Shown piece after piece: positions 8,877-17,153 of a DNA stretch of 45,707 nucleotides. The stretch spans positions 1 through 45,707 of the forward strand of contig JAHFJG010000010.1 in assembly GCA_023246005.1 (NCBI GenBank). The letters run 5' to 3'. How positions within the stretch are numbered: position 1 is the first letter of the stretch; the number at the start of each line of letters is the position of its first letter. Below the pieces are notes generated by a model. That model was not told where the DNA came from and ran no database searches. It saw only the letters and a list, made by a program, of their open reading frames with translations. This stretch comes from Candidatus Doudnabacteria bacterium (GTDB lineage Bacteria; Patescibacteriota; Doudnabacteria; UBA920; O2-02-FULL-48-8). The position numbers and the translations under genes are program-made.

Positions 8877-8902
8877 AAAAATCGCCAGTTGGGCGGTTTT
8901 TT
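8877..8902 (+). terminator. Terminator of the ABC transporter operon
   Basis: AAAATCGCC pairs with GGCGGTTTT around loop AGTTG (one G-U pair) and runs into TTTTTTA. Confidence 0.8.
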
Positions 8903-8914
8903 ACTTGTCTAATA

Positions 8915-8934
8915 TTTTGTCCGATCGGACAAAA
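8915..8934 (+). promoter_or_regulatory. Perfect 20-bp palindrome upstream of the CYTH gene
   Basis: TTTTGTCCGATCGGACAAAA is a perfect dyad. It lies 65 nt before the CYTH start and just after the ABC terminator. It may be an operator for a dimeric regulator, or the stem of a second terminator with a GATC loop. Confidence 0.4.
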
Positions 8935-8966
8935 AGTTGTACATTGCCTAAATGGCGGTTTTTTGG

Positions 8967-8972
8967 TATGAT
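8967..8972 (+). promoter_or_regulatory. -10 box TATGAT for leaderless CYTH gene
   Basis: TATGAT lies 7 nt before ATG 8980. The surrounding 37 nt are nearly identical to the cassette upstream of the transporter at 1572. Confidence 0.65.
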
Positions 8973-8979
8973 TTGAAAT

Positions 8980-9519
8980 ATGAAAGAAGTTGAAGTCAAG
9001 GCCAAACTGCGGAATAAAGATAAAGTTGTGAAAAAACTTCAGGATTTAGGTTGTGACTTGTCTGAGGAGATCATTCAAACAGATAAGGTTTTTGCGCCAA
9101 ACGATGTTACTAATTTACCAACGGGCAGGAATTTACCGTTTTTGAGGATTCGTGAATCCAAAGACAAGTATTTGCTGACTTTAAAAATTCCGCAAAGTAA
9201 TAGTTTGGACAAGTACGAACAGGAAACCTATGTTACAGATCCTGCTGCCTTGGAAAACATTATCTTACGTATCGGATTTAAACTCATGGTGACAATTCGC
9301 AAGTATCGAAGAAAATGCACTTATAATAGCTGGGAAATTTGTGTGGACAAAGTTGAGGGTTTGGGTGATTTCGTGGAAGTTGAGCAATTATCAGAAGATG
9401 GGGACAGTGAAAAAATTCAATCTGAATTATTTAATTTTCTTAAAACTCTGGGCATCGAGGATGCTGATCGCGAGCATTTTGGTTATGATGTGTTGATTTG
9501 GCAGAAACAAAATAAATAA
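8980..9519 (+). CDS. CYTH-domain protein (class IV adenylate cyclase / triphosphatase family)
   Basis: 179 residues. The metal-binding ExExK signature is at residues 3-7 (EVEVK). Charged strand motifs follow: LRIRESKDKYLLTLK, the YEQE motif, IRKYRRK and EICVDKVEGLGDFVEVE, which line the tunnel of CYTH enzymes. Family members hydrolyse inorganic triphosphate or thiamine triphosphate, or cyclise ATP. The sequence alone does not decide among these, though the length and motifs fit the CyaB/thiamine-triphosphatase-like branch. It is a single gene with its own -10 box and no Shine-Dalgarno. Confidence 0.85.
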   Translation: MKEVEVKAKLRNKDKVVKKLQDLGCDLSEEIIQTDKVFAPNDVTNLPTGRNLPFLRIRESKDKYLLTLKIPQSNSLDKYEQETYVTDPAALENIILRIGFKLMVTIRKYRRKCTYNSWEICVDKVEGLGDFVEVEQLSEDGDSEKIQSELFNFLKTLGIEDADREHFGYDVLIWQKQNK

Positions 9520-9571
9520 AAAAACCGGTGAGAGGGAATCTCATCAAAAGGGCTCGACTTAGGAACTAGTT

Positions 9572-9602
9572 TATGATATTGTTTCCTTACTTTTGAAGGA
9601 GG
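9572..9602 (+). promoter_or_regulatory. -10-like box and Shine-Dalgarno of the GC-rich pair
   Basis: TATGAT at 9572-9577 may be a -10 box. GGAGG at 9598-9602 lies 5 nt before ATG 9608. A strong Shine-Dalgarno contrasts with the leaderless neighbours and decides the start. Confidence 0.55.
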
Positions 9603-9607
9603 TTTTC

Positions 9608-9916
9608 ATGCAGTTTCCAAGCGAACGCAAGGTCGAGATTCTCGAACAAATCAACGTCCTGGCAGCTCCGTACGGACTGCGAGCCGAATACCTTGGTAAC
9701 TTCTCGACTGTAGGTGTTCAGGGTGATGACCGAAGCTACACGCCGACGGTGGTGTTGATCGGGCCTCACCCTGGCGATGAAGATCTGGCAGCACTTTCGA
9801 GGGCAATTTCGAACAACACGCCAGTCAACCGCGTGACGTTTGAGCTCGTAGCTGCAGGCAAGCCATTACCGTTTCATACATCGCTCAAACCACCAGCCAC
9901 GACCGAGATCTCATGA
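9608..9916 (+). CDS. Hypothetical protein, GC-rich, Shine-Dalgarno-led
   Basis: 102 residues; I do not recognise a family. It begins MQFPSERKVEILEQIN, which looks like an amphipathic helix, then an alternating strand/helix region (YTPTVVLIGPHPGDEDLAALSRAI) and a proline-rich tail. There is no signal peptide or membrane segment, so it is probably cytoplasmic. The start at ATG 9608 is set by GGAGG five bases upstream. Base composition and codon use are clearly GC-richer than the flanking genes and match the ParB-like gene 75 bp downstream. The two therefore look like one acquired or specially expressed unit. Confidence 0.6.
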   Translation: MQFPSERKVEILEQINVLAAPYGLRAEYLGNFSTVGVQGDDRSYTPTVVLIGPHPGDEDLAALSRAISNNTPVNRVTFELVAAGKPLPFHTSLKPPATTEIS

Positions 9917-9977
9917 TCTTCGTCGTTTTTATTTGTGAAAGCAATTTATTGTTTGTATACTTAACTAAACATTCTTC

Positions 9978-9983
9978 AGGAGG
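9978..9983 (+). promoter_or_regulatory. Shine-Dalgarno AGGAGG of the ParB-like gene
   Basis: Perfect AGGAGG with 7-nt spacing to ATG 9991. An ATG at 9985 is too close to be used. Confidence 0.8.
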
Positions 9984-9990
9984 AATGACC

Positions 9991-11355
9991 ATGGCTTTGA
10001 TTAAGAGGAGTCCTCGCAATGCCTTTCCTTCTGATGGAAAGGTGCTTGTAGTGGGCATGGACGCGCCGATCACATTGCATTCGCGGTTCATGAATCGGAC
10101 GTATTTCTGGTGGCCCGAGCAACTCCGCCGAGCTGAAGATTTTCCGCCGAAGGTCGCGGCCCTCATCCTGTCCAAGGATTTGGTACCCGGAGACGAACGG
10201 CGAATCCTAGACATCGCAGACAATAAAGGAGTGAAACAGATATCGAAGGCTAGCGGCCTCGTGAGACTTAAAGAACTGCTCAGTACGTATCTCAACGGCG
10301 TCGATATGGCCGTCAACCCGGCAGAACCTGACGGCAAGCCGGTTCTGTCGCCGCGCCCGAAACCACAGACACAGTTTCATCTCGTCCGGAAACCGGAAGC
10401 TGCTCTTGAGGACGAAGAAAAGATGCCCCCCGCGGGTCTAGGCGAGGTCCAGACCAGCTTAGGATTCTTCTGGATTCCAATCGGACGAATCCGCATCTTT
10501 GAAGATCAGCCGCGAGAGTATTTCGACCAGGTCAGCCTCGCGCTGCTGGCCGCAAGTATCTCTGAAGGCGGCCAAGAAGAGCCTATTTGGGTGAGACGTC
10601 TTACAGACGACTCAGATCACGACTACGAACTCGTCGATGGCCAGCGCCGTTACCATGCGTGCACGATAATCCATTTCACGCACATGAAGGCGGTGTTTAA
10701 GCTGCCCAAGAGCAAAATCGAGCAGTACAAGCTGTCGGTAATCGGGAACTTTGGGCAAGAACCTCATCCGCCGCTTGAGATTGCGAGATCGATCTACAAG
10801 CTAGCCTACGGATTGCCAGAGTTGCAAGCGCTGTCAATGACCAGGCGCATCGACTTTCTGTCGCACGTCTATGTGAAGTCGCCTGGTTGGGTTACCTATC
10901 ACCTGTCGCTTCTCAGGCTCGTGCCCGATGTGCAGGCGATGATGGAGCCCACAGTTCCGAAGGATCAACGCCTGCCGATCCTTATAGGCAGTTATTTGAG
11001 CACTATCGACAACAAGCCGTTGCAGATAGAAATCGCGAAGCTCGTCGTGACACAGGGACTGTCGGTTAACCAAGCGCGCGATTACGCTCGGAGGCGCGCC
11101 CTTGAACTTGGGGCTTCAGTCGGCACCGGCCGCAAAAGGCAACCCAAGGACGACTACCTCCGATTCATGAGGTTTGTGAATCGAATTGCAGCGGAAGGGA
11201 ATATCCAGCTCGAGATTTCAGATGAAGGGTTTGAGGCGATGTTCAAGCCGCGCACTCCTGCTGAGCGCAGCAATACCTCCGCGAAACTTGCAGACAACAT
11301 TAGGACACTCACAAAGTTAAAGGAGAAAGTTGATAAGATAGACAGAAAGGGGTGA
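9991..11355 (+). CDS. Orphan ParB-like protein with N-terminal extra domain
   Basis: 454 residues. The ParB/Spo0J core is readable: QPR at 172-174, GGQEEPI at 193-199, the box II motif DGQRRYHA at 216-223, a HPPLEIA segment at 259-265, and a KorB-like helix-turn-helix near 282-310. Proteins of this family bind CTP and DNA sites, usually for chromosome or plasmid partition. Residues 1-105 form an additional alpha/beta region (VLVVGMDAP near 18-26) not found in ordinary ParB. No parA and no obvious parS cluster is adjacent, so a role in segregation is uncertain; regulation or a mobile-element function is possible. AGGAGG at 9978-9983 lies seven bases before ATG 9991 and sets the start. Composition is GC-richer than the neighbours. 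Confidence 0.78.
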   Translation: MALIKRSPRNAFPSDGKVLVVGMDAPITLHSRFMNRTYFWWPEQLRRAEDFPPKVAALILSKDLVPGDERRILDIADNKGVKQISKASGLVRLKELLSTYLNGVDMAVNPAEPDGKPVLSPRPKPQTQFHLVRKPEAALEDEEKMPPAGLGEVQTSLGFFWIPIGRIRIFEDQPREYFDQVSLALLAASISEGGQEEPIWVRRLTDDSDHDYELVDGQRRYHACTIIHFTHMKAVFKLPKSKIEQYKLSVIGNFGQEPHPPLEIARSIYKLAYGLPELQALSMTRRIDFLSHVYVKSPGWVTYHLSLLRLVPDVQAMMEPTVPKDQRLPILIGSYLSTIDNKPLQIEIAKLVVTQGLSVNQARDYARRRALELGASVGTGRKRQPKDDYLRFMRFVNRIAAEGNIQLEISDEGFEAMFKPRTPAERSNTSAKLADNIRTLTKLKEKVDKIDRKG

Positions 11356-11379
11356 TGATACAAGTCATTGCCCGTTTTT

Positions 11380-12006
11380 TTAAAGTTTTTGCCAATCCAG
11401 CCAGCTGGAAAGCTCGGAGGCTGATTGAACATAGCCTTTGATATTTATTTCAGTGCCTTTGTGAATTCCTAAATGCAAATGTTTACGTTCGCCATCGGTT
11501 TCGGTTGGCGGTTGACCTAAGAAGCCGATTTTTTCACCTTGAGATAGTGAGTCGCCAATATTTTTGACAATACTTTTGAGACTAACATGGCCGTAGATCA
11601 CTGTCACGGCCTGGTTATTGATCGTGCAAGATTGCACAAGAACGCCACCGTAGCCGGTAGCAGTTCGTTTGGTCAAAATTTTGCCAGGACAAATTGCGTA
11701 GAAGGGGATACTGGAATTTGTTTCTTGGGGAAAGGTTTCAAAATCAACACCAGTATGAAAGCCGGTAAATTTTTCCGGTTGCACTGGAGAAGTTTTCGGC
11801 GTGATATAAATTCCAAAAGGTTTTTTAGTCACGCGCTCACTAGCGCGATCAACCGGATCAGCCACAACTTTTGAAGGCGCGGGAGTCGGACTGGTATATT
11901 TTATGGTCGGGACTACTGCTTGTCTATGGACAAAAAAATAAATAATGCCTCCCAGGATTATGACCAATACAATAAAACCAATTTGCCAAGAATTTAGTTT
12001 ATTCAT
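11380..12006 (-). CDS. Membrane-anchored M23 family metallopeptidase
   Basis: 208 residues. One N-terminal transmembrane helix (about 9-26) anchors the protein facing out, followed by a Pro/Thr-rich linker and a LytM-type domain. The zinc ligands of M23 are visible: His84 and Asp88 in HTGVD, and HLH at 176-178. YGH at about 138-140 completes the active site. The family cuts peptide cross-links in peptidoglycan during growth or division. It is transcribed away from the flippase gene; a CATAAT at 12013-12018 (minus strand) lies 6 nt before the ATG, consistent with a leaderless message. It is convergent with the ParB-like gene. Confidence 0.88.
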   Translation of the reverse strand: MNKLNSWQIGFIVLVIILGGIIYFFVHRQAVVPTIKYTSPTPAPSKVVADPVDRASERVTKKPFGIYITPKTSPVQPEKFTGFHTGVDFETFPQETNSSIPFYAICPGKILTKRTATGYGGVLVQSCTINNQAVTVIYGHVSLKSIVKNIGDSLSQGEKIGFLGQPPTETDGERKHLHLGIHKGTEINIKGYVQSASELSSWLDWQKL

Positions 12007-12012
12007 AATCTA

Positions 12013-12018
12013 ATTATG
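12013..12018 (-). promoter_or_regulatory. -10 box CATAAT for M23 peptidase gene
   Basis: On the minus strand CATAAT lies 6 nt before the M23 start codon. The region is a divergent promoter shared with the flippase. Confidence 0.5.
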
Positions 12019-12047
12019 CGCTACTTCTTATTCTGCTCCAAATTCAG

Positions 12048-12058
12048 TATAATATAAT
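12048..12058 (+). promoter_or_regulatory. Overlapping TATAAT boxes for the polysaccharide cluster
   Basis: TATAAT occurs at 12048-12053 and again at 12053-12058. The second lies 5 nt before ATG 12064. Confidence 0.6.
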
Positions 12059-12063
12059 AAGAT

Positions 12064-13491
12064 ATGCTACAAATCGGACGCAATATTTTAAGCCTTTTAG
12101 TTTCAAGGATACTGGCCGCGGTTATCCTGTTTTTAATTTATACTCGCTTGATCCAATACCTGGGTCCTTATGCCGCAGGGCAATATGGGCTTATGGCGGC
12201 TTATTTGACAGTATTTAGTTTTTTTATCGATTTAGGAATGCAGCAATTGGTGATTAAAAAAATCAGCGAGGACAAAACGCAAGCGTCAAAATATCTAACT
12301 AATTATTTTGGTATCCAATTTTGTTTCGGACTAGCGTTCATGCTAATCATATACACGATTGTTAGCCTAGCTCATTATCCGATCTTAGTTAGACACGCTT
12401 TATATATCACAGGATTCAGTTTATTGTTGTCATCCATGACCATGCCGTTTATGGCCGTCATCAATGCGTTTCAGAGATTATCAATCATTGCCAGAGTAAA
12501 TTTTGCTAATTCCGTAATCAATGCCAGTATGATGCTGGCAGCCATAGTTTTTCGCCGTAATATATTTTTTCTAGCATTCATTCCAGGTGTTGTCGCAGGG
12601 TTTGATATTATCATATACGGATTTGTCGTAGCGAAAAAATTCGCCAAGCTGACTTTTGATTTTGATTTTTCTTTTTGGAAAAAGATTTTTCTTTGGAACT
12701 TGCCCTTTATGTGGTTGACAATTTTCAGTATTTATAATCGGATTGACAGCTTGCTGTTGCCTCACCTGCGCAATTTCACTGAAGCAGGGTATTATTCCGC
12801 GGCGTATAAATTTTGGGACACTTTGGCTTTTTTGCCAGCAGTAGTGGCCGCGGCATTGTACCCTTATTTTGCGGACCGATTAATGCGGGGTGAGAAGGAA
12901 CAAGTTAGAGAAGTTTTGGAAACATACACCAGGTACATGATTGCTCTCGGGATTCCTTTAAGCATCGGGGCTTATTTTTCCGCCCAGAAAATTTTGTTGT
13001 TTTTTGCAGCATCATTTGTGCCCGCGGCTCCAGCCCTTTGGTTGCTGATCGCTGCTGTGTCCGTATTGTTTATTTATGTCCCGGTCAACAGCCTCATCAT
13101 TTCGCAGAAAACCAAAATTGCAACTATAATTACCGGATGCAATCTTTTATTTAATTTGATCGCAAATTTAATTTTTATCCCGAAATTCGGCTTTGTGGCC
13201 GCGGCTGTGATTACCTTAATGAGCGAAATCATCCAGCTGGTCGGCTATACGATAGTGGTTAAGCGGCAAATTATCGATTTTAATTATTTGTCAAATTTTA
13301 TCAAGCCAGTTATTGCCGGAATCATCATGGCCGCGGCACTGATGTTTTTGAAAAATTTGAATCTCTGGTTATTTATACTTATTGGGGCCTTTGTTTATAG
13401 TGTTTGTTTGATTTTGCTCGGGTTCTTCAATCATCATGACTGGGAACTATTGAAAGCGTCAATCAACTTTAGAAAGAAAATAGAAGTATGA
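12064..13491 (+). CDS. Polysaccharide flippase (Wzx/MATE-like)
   Basis: 475-residue polytopic membrane protein with about 12-14 hydrophobic segments. It fits the polysaccharide biosynthesis/oligosaccharide flippase family that moves undecaprenyl-linked repeat units to the outer face of the membrane. The first segments (SLLVSRILAAVILFLIYTRL) and the FxIDLGMQQLVIKKIS region resemble Wzx/RfbX proteins. It heads a run of tightly overlapping envelope genes (ATGA overlap with the next), which supports the role. Its substrate is unknown. Confidence 0.87.
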   Translation: MLQIGRNILSLLVSRILAAVILFLIYTRLIQYLGPYAAGQYGLMAAYLTVFSFFIDLGMQQLVIKKISEDKTQASKYLTNYFGIQFCFGLAFMLIIYTIVSLAHYPILVRHALYITGFSLLLSSMTMPFMAVINAFQRLSIIARVNFANSVINASMMLAAIVFRRNIFFLAFIPGVVAGFDIIIYGFVVAKKFAKLTFDFDFSFWKKIFLWNLPFMWLTIFSIYNRIDSLLLPHLRNFTEAGYYSAAYKFWDTLAFLPAVVAAALYPYFADRLMRGEKEQVREVLETYTRYMIALGIPLSIGAYFSAQKILLFFAASFVPAAPALWLLIAAVSVLFIYVPVNSLIISQKTKIATIITGCNLLFNLIANLIFIPKFGFVAAAVITLMSEIIQLVGYTIVVKRQIIDFNYLSNFIKPVIAGIIMAAALMFLKNLNLWLFILIGAFVYSVCLILLGFFNHHDWELLKASINFRKKIEV

Positions 13492-14591
13492 AAATAGGCA
13501 TAGAAGCAGAACGGGCGAATTTGCCCAACCCCACAGGAGTTGAGCGCTATGCCGCTGAAATGATCAAGAATTTCGCGCGGTTGGATCGCAAAAATGAATA
13601 TGTATTGTATTTTAGGACCAAACCGCAGCAATGGTTTTATGATTTGCCGAAAAATTTTTCCATGAAAGTTATTCCATTCCCAAAGTACTGGACACAGATT
13701 CGGATTTCATGGGAAATGGCGCTGCATCCGGTGGATGTGCTGTTTATCACAGCATCGGCCTTGCCGCTTTGGCATCCTAGGAAATCAATTGTGACTGTGC
13801 ATGACGTGGCTTGGAAAATGTTTCCATATGCTTTTACCAAATTTATGCGCAGGTATTTGGAATGGTCAACTTCGTTTGCCGTGAAAAATGCGGCAAAAGT
13901 CATCGCTGTATCCGAATCCACCAAACAAGATCTGGTAAAGTTTTATGATATAACCGCAAACAAAGTTATAGTCACTCATTTAGGCTTGGATGGAAATTTT
14001 CGGCCTATGAAGTATGAGGAGGTTCAGCCTATGTTAGATAAATATAATTTAGTTTATCAAAAATATATTTTATTTTTGGGCACAATCCAGCCTCGAAAAA
14101 ATATTATCCGCCTGGTTGAAGCCTACCAGCAATTGAAAAAACAAAATCACGTCGAAGAAAAATTGGCAATTTTCGGCGGACGCGGTTGGCTGTGGGAGCC
14201 GATTTTGAAAAAAATAAAGATGGTCGGTTTGGATGGCTCAATCAAGTATTTTGATTACGCGCCGCCTGAAGATTTGCCGTATTTATATGCTGGCGCCAAA
14301 CTACTCACTTTGCCGGCTCTATATGAGGGATTTGGTCTTCCTCCGCTTGAGGCCATGGTATCGGGTGTGCCCGTGGTTGTATCAAATGTTTCATCCTTGC
14401 CAGAAGTAGTGGGGGATGCAGGAATATTAGTTGATCCGAATTCTGCAGATTCGATTGCTGATGGATTGCTGAAAGTTTTGACTGATAATAATTTACGCGA
14501 GCAGATGATTGTTAAGGGCTTAGAGCGCGCTAAACAATTTACCTGGGAAAATACGGCAAAGAAGACGCTTGAAGTATTTAATAGTTTATGA
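13488..14591 (+). CDS. Family 4 glycosyltransferase
   Basis: 367-residue GT-B enzyme. It begins [22 protein letters not shown], the donor/acceptor loop of GT4 enzymes, with ITVHD-like (IVTVHDVAW) and VSESTK segments in the middle. The C-terminal nucleotide-sugar site has the E-x7-E motif ([11 protein letters not shown]). It probably adds a hexose to the lipid-linked oligosaccharide at the cytoplasmic membrane. It is coupled by 4-nt overlaps to the flippase before it and the polymerase after it. It is a paralogue of the enzyme at 41267-42445 in the second polysaccharide cluster. Confidence 0.9.
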   Translation: MKIGIEAERANLPNPTGVERYAAEMIKNFARLDRKNEYVLYFRTKPQQWFYDLPKNFSMKVIPFPKYWTQIRISWEMALHPVDVLFITASALPLWHPRKSIVTVHDVAWKMFPYAFTKFMRRYLEWSTSFAVKNAAKVIAVSESTKQDLVKFYDITANKVIVTHLGLDGNFRPMKYEEVQPMLDKYNLVYQKYILFLGTIQPRKNIIRLVEAYQQLKKQNHVEEKLAIFGGRGWLWEPILKKIKMVGLDGSIKYFDYAPPEDLPYLYAGAKLLTLPALYEGFGLPPLEAMVSGVPVVVSNVSSLPEVVGDAGILVDPNSADSIADGLLKVLTDNNLREQMIVKGLERAKQFTWENTAKKTLEVFNSL

Positions 14592-15859
14592 AAGTATTAT
14601 TAATAATAATTTTTACAATTGCATCCATTGCCAGCTTTTGGCAATTTTTGCGCAGTAAATATAAATTATCGCCGCTTTTGCTGATGCTTTCGGCTTGGTT
14701 TATCGCCATCGCAATTTCACAATTACATTTATCAAGTTTAGAATTGATTTGGCCGATTAAATACTGGTATTTGATTTTTGTATCATTGGCAAGTTTTGTG
14801 CTAGGAGTAATTTTTGTTGATAAGGTTGTCATTCCGACCGATAAGGAAAAGCTTACAAACTCGCTCGGGATGACAGATACTCAAAAGCTTCGATTGATCA
14901 TCTACTTTCTCTTTGCAATTTCACTCGTTGCTCTATATTTCTTTTATAAAAAAGCTGGAAACTTCCCGCTTTTTGCCAAAGATCCGGACGCATTCCGGTT
15001 CGCGGCGGATGATCAGGTGCCGGGACTTATCAATTATTGCGCCCAACTTGCTCGAATTTTTATTCCACTTTCATTTTTTCTTATATTTTTCCAAACATTT
15101 TCGTGGAAGAAACATTGGAACTTAGTCTTTTTTAGTTTAATAGGGGCAGGCAGTTTAATTTTGTTTACTTCCCGCACGCAAATTTTCTTTATTGATTTAT
15201 GGGTCATGGCTTTATATTTGTTGATGCGCAAGCCAAATTTTAAGCAAGCCATCAAGTTTTACCCATTCTTTTTGGCAGTTTCGATTGTGGTTTTGGCCGC
15301 AGTGCCGCTGATCCGGCAATATAGAAGTTATGGCGCGGATTATTTGGGACATATTACGGGCATAAACATCGCGAGCGGTAATCAAATCGCTAAAGCTTTT
15401 TTGCCCATTTATGTCGGAATTTCGTTTAATCAGCAAGCGCTTTTGCGCGCGGAAAATTATTATCAGACTCACGAGTTGCTATATGGCAGAGTTTCACTTG
15501 ATCCGTTTACCAATTTGCTTGGCAAAATCATCAAGCCTTTGAATAAATTTAAATCGCATTATGATTTAGGCGCGATTTTTTATTCTTGGTGGAATACGGG
15601 GACGTATTTGTTCCCATTTGTGCAGGATTTTGGCACTGCCGCATTTTATTTCGTGCCGTTCATTATTGCCGGTATTTTGACGCTCGTCTGGCGTTACTGG
15701 GAGTCATCACCCAACTTTTTGTCTCTGAATTTATATGCTTACGCTATGTTTTTTATTGTCATGACCGTGTATTTATCGTTCACAGTGAGAGCGGAGATGT
15801 ACATAGATTTGGCGCTGTTGTTTGTCAGTTATTTTTTTGTTTCAAAAAATGAAGGTTAG
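14588..15859 (+). CDS. Putative O-antigen/oligosaccharide polymerase (Wzy-like) membrane protein
   Basis: 423 residues with about 10-12 transmembrane segments and a larger soluble loop between about residues 240 and 340 that is rich in charged and aromatic residues. Such an arrangement is typical of Wzy/oligosaccharide repeat unit polymerases, which are poorly conserved in sequence. The assignment therefore rests on topology and on position between glycosyltransferases and downstream of a flippase. Overlaps with both neighbours show a single operon. It could instead be another type of membrane glycosyltransferase. Confidence 0.65.
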   Translation: MKVLLIIIFTIASIASFWQFLRSKYKLSPLLLMLSAWFIAIAISQLHLSSLELIWPIKYWYLIFVSLASFVLGVIFVDKVVIPTDKEKLTNSLGMTDTQKLRLIIYFLFAISLVALYFFYKKAGNFPLFAKDPDAFRFAADDQVPGLINYCAQLARIFIPLSFFLIFFQTFSWKKHWNLVFFSLIGAGSLILFTSRTQIFFIDLWVMALYLLMRKPNFKQAIKFYPFFLAVSIVVLAAVPLIRQYRSYGADYLGHITGINIASGNQIAKAFLPIYVGISFNQQALLRAENYYQTHELLYGRVSLDPFTNLLGKIIKPLNKFKSHYDLGAIFYSWWNTGTYLFPFVQDFGTAAFYFVPFIIAGILTLVWRYWESSPNFLSLNLYAYAMFFIVMTVYLSFTVRAEMYIDLALLFVSYFFVSKNEG

Positions 15860-16796
15860 CATAATTGTCGTCATTTATAACAGCAAAAAATGGATCAAAT
15901 TAGTTTTTGATGCGATTTTGGCGCAAACACATAAAGATTTAGAAACGATTGCCGTAATTTGCGGCAATGATGATGGATCAAAAGATTTTTTGCAAACTAA
16001 TTACCCAAGTGTAAAAATCATTGATCCAGGAAAAAATCTTGGTTTTTCCACAGCCAACAATCTTGGAATTAAAGAATCAACAGGTGAATTCATTCAGCTG
16101 GTGAATCCGGATTTGATTTTGGAGCCAAATTATATTGAGGTGCTGTTGAAAGCATTTGCTGATCCAAAGATTGCAGCTGCCACTGGCAAATTGCTTCGTT
16201 ATGATTTTGAAAATAATCAAAAAACCAAGATTATTGATTCAACCGGGATTGTCATGTCTGTTTCTGGTCGTGCCAGAGACAGGGGACAAAACCAAATTGA
16301 TATTGGCCAATTTGATAATCAAAAAGACGTTTTTGGAGTTTCGGGTGCAGGACCAATGTATCGTAGATCAGTTCTGGAAACAGTTAAGTTTGGCCAAGAA
16401 TACTTTGATGAGGATTTTTTTATGTACTGGGAGGACGCGGATTTGTCTTGGCGGTTCAACAATGCCGGATATAAAAATGTTTATGTTCCTAGTGCTGTGG
16501 CTTATCATGGCCGGACAGCAGGGCAGAGCGAAGGCGGGTACCTGCATATCTGGAAATTCATTCAACATCACAAAAAGTTAAATAAACAAATTCTTAAGCT
16601 TAATTACAAAAATCACATCTTGATGTATATAAAAAATGCCAAGAATCTTTGGCATCCGACTTTTTGGCTGCGCGAGATTGCCATGCTTGGATACATTGTG
16701 GTTTTTGAAACTAGTACTTTGAAAGTTATACCAGAATTGTTCCGTCAGATTCCCGGAATTTGGGCAAAAAGAAAAGCCGCAGCGAATTTACGCTGA
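15849..16796 (+). CDS. Family 2 glycosyltransferase (rhamnosyltransferase-like)
   Basis: 315 residues. GT-A fold with [17 protein letters not shown] at the start, the acidic motif VNPDLILEPNY in place of a classical DxD, and the conserved YFDEDFFMYWEDADLSWR signature of WbbL-like enzymes. The C-terminal region contains one amphipathic or membrane-associated stretch (HPTFWLREIAMLGYIVVFE). ATG 15849 was chosen because it begins exactly at the GT-A strand and overlaps the previous stop by 11 nt. The product probably transfers a deoxyhexose or hexose to the growing surface glycan. Its last 9 nt overlap the convergent gene at 16788. Confidence 0.87.
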   Translation: MKVSIIVVIYNSKKWIKLVFDAILAQTHKDLETIAVICGNDDGSKDFLQTNYPSVKIIDPGKNLGFSTANNLGIKESTGEFIQLVNPDLILEPNYIEVLLKAFADPKIAAATGKLLRYDFENNQKTKIIDSTGIVMSVSGRARDRGQNQIDIGQFDNQKDVFGVSGAGPMYRRSVLETVKFGQEYFDEDFFMYWEDADLSWRFNNAGYKNVYVPSAVAYHGRTAGQSEGGYLHIWKFIQHHKKLNKQILKLNYKNHILMYIKNAKNLWHPTFWLREIAMLGYIVVFETSTLKVIPELFRQIPGIWAKRKAAANLR

Positions 16797-17087
16797 GGCG
16801 AGTACAATGAATCTTTTTGTTGAGTTGTCCCTTGAGGCGGCGATCTTTTTGGAAGTAGGCATGAGCGATCGCAAATCGCTGACAATTTCATCGATGGTGC
16901 CAGAAATGAGCGGAACCTGTTCGACAGCTTTGAAGTAGTTGATGGTCGCGGTAATCATCTCTGCCCGAAGGTCGAAATGGTTTTCATGCATGATCCCGGG
17001 TTTAATCTTGTCTTTGTATAGATTCAGAACAAGAGCGGCGAGAATGTCCTGTTCGACCATCGGATCTGCCTGATGTGTTGAACTCAC
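16788..17087 (-). CDS. Hypothetical small protein, GC-rich, Shine-Dalgarno-led, GTG start
   Basis: 99 residues, mostly helical by appearance, of unknown family. It begins at GTG (17085-17087 complement) with GGAGG four bases upstream on the minus strand, so the start is well supported despite being non-ATG. No membrane or signal segment is seen. It interrupts the polysaccharide cluster on the opposite strand, overlapping the end of the glycosyltransferase by 9 nt. Its composition is GC-richer than the neighbours, like the genes at 9608-11355 and 29353-31818, so it may belong to the same class of acquired or differently expressed genes. Confidence 0.6.
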   Translation of the reverse strand: MSSTHQADPMVEQDILAALVLNLYKDKIKPGIMHENHFDLRAEMITATINYFKAVEQVPLISGTIDEIVSDLRSLMPTSKKIAASRDNSTKRFIVLASA

Positions 17088-17136
17088 GTGTCCTCCAATG
17101 AAGTTGGGAATGCTTAGATTTTAGCAGTTTTTAGGT

Positions 17137-17142
17137 TATAAT
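17137..17142 (+). promoter_or_regulatory. -10 box TATAAT upstream of GT2
   Basis: Perfect TATAAT 11 nt before ATG 17154. Confidence 0.6.
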
Positions 17143-17153
17143 AGCAATACCTT

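Noticed and set aside
9885-10337. 150-codon minus-strand open frame
   Set aside because: Antisense to the ParB-like gene, whose motifs and Shine-Dalgarno are clear.
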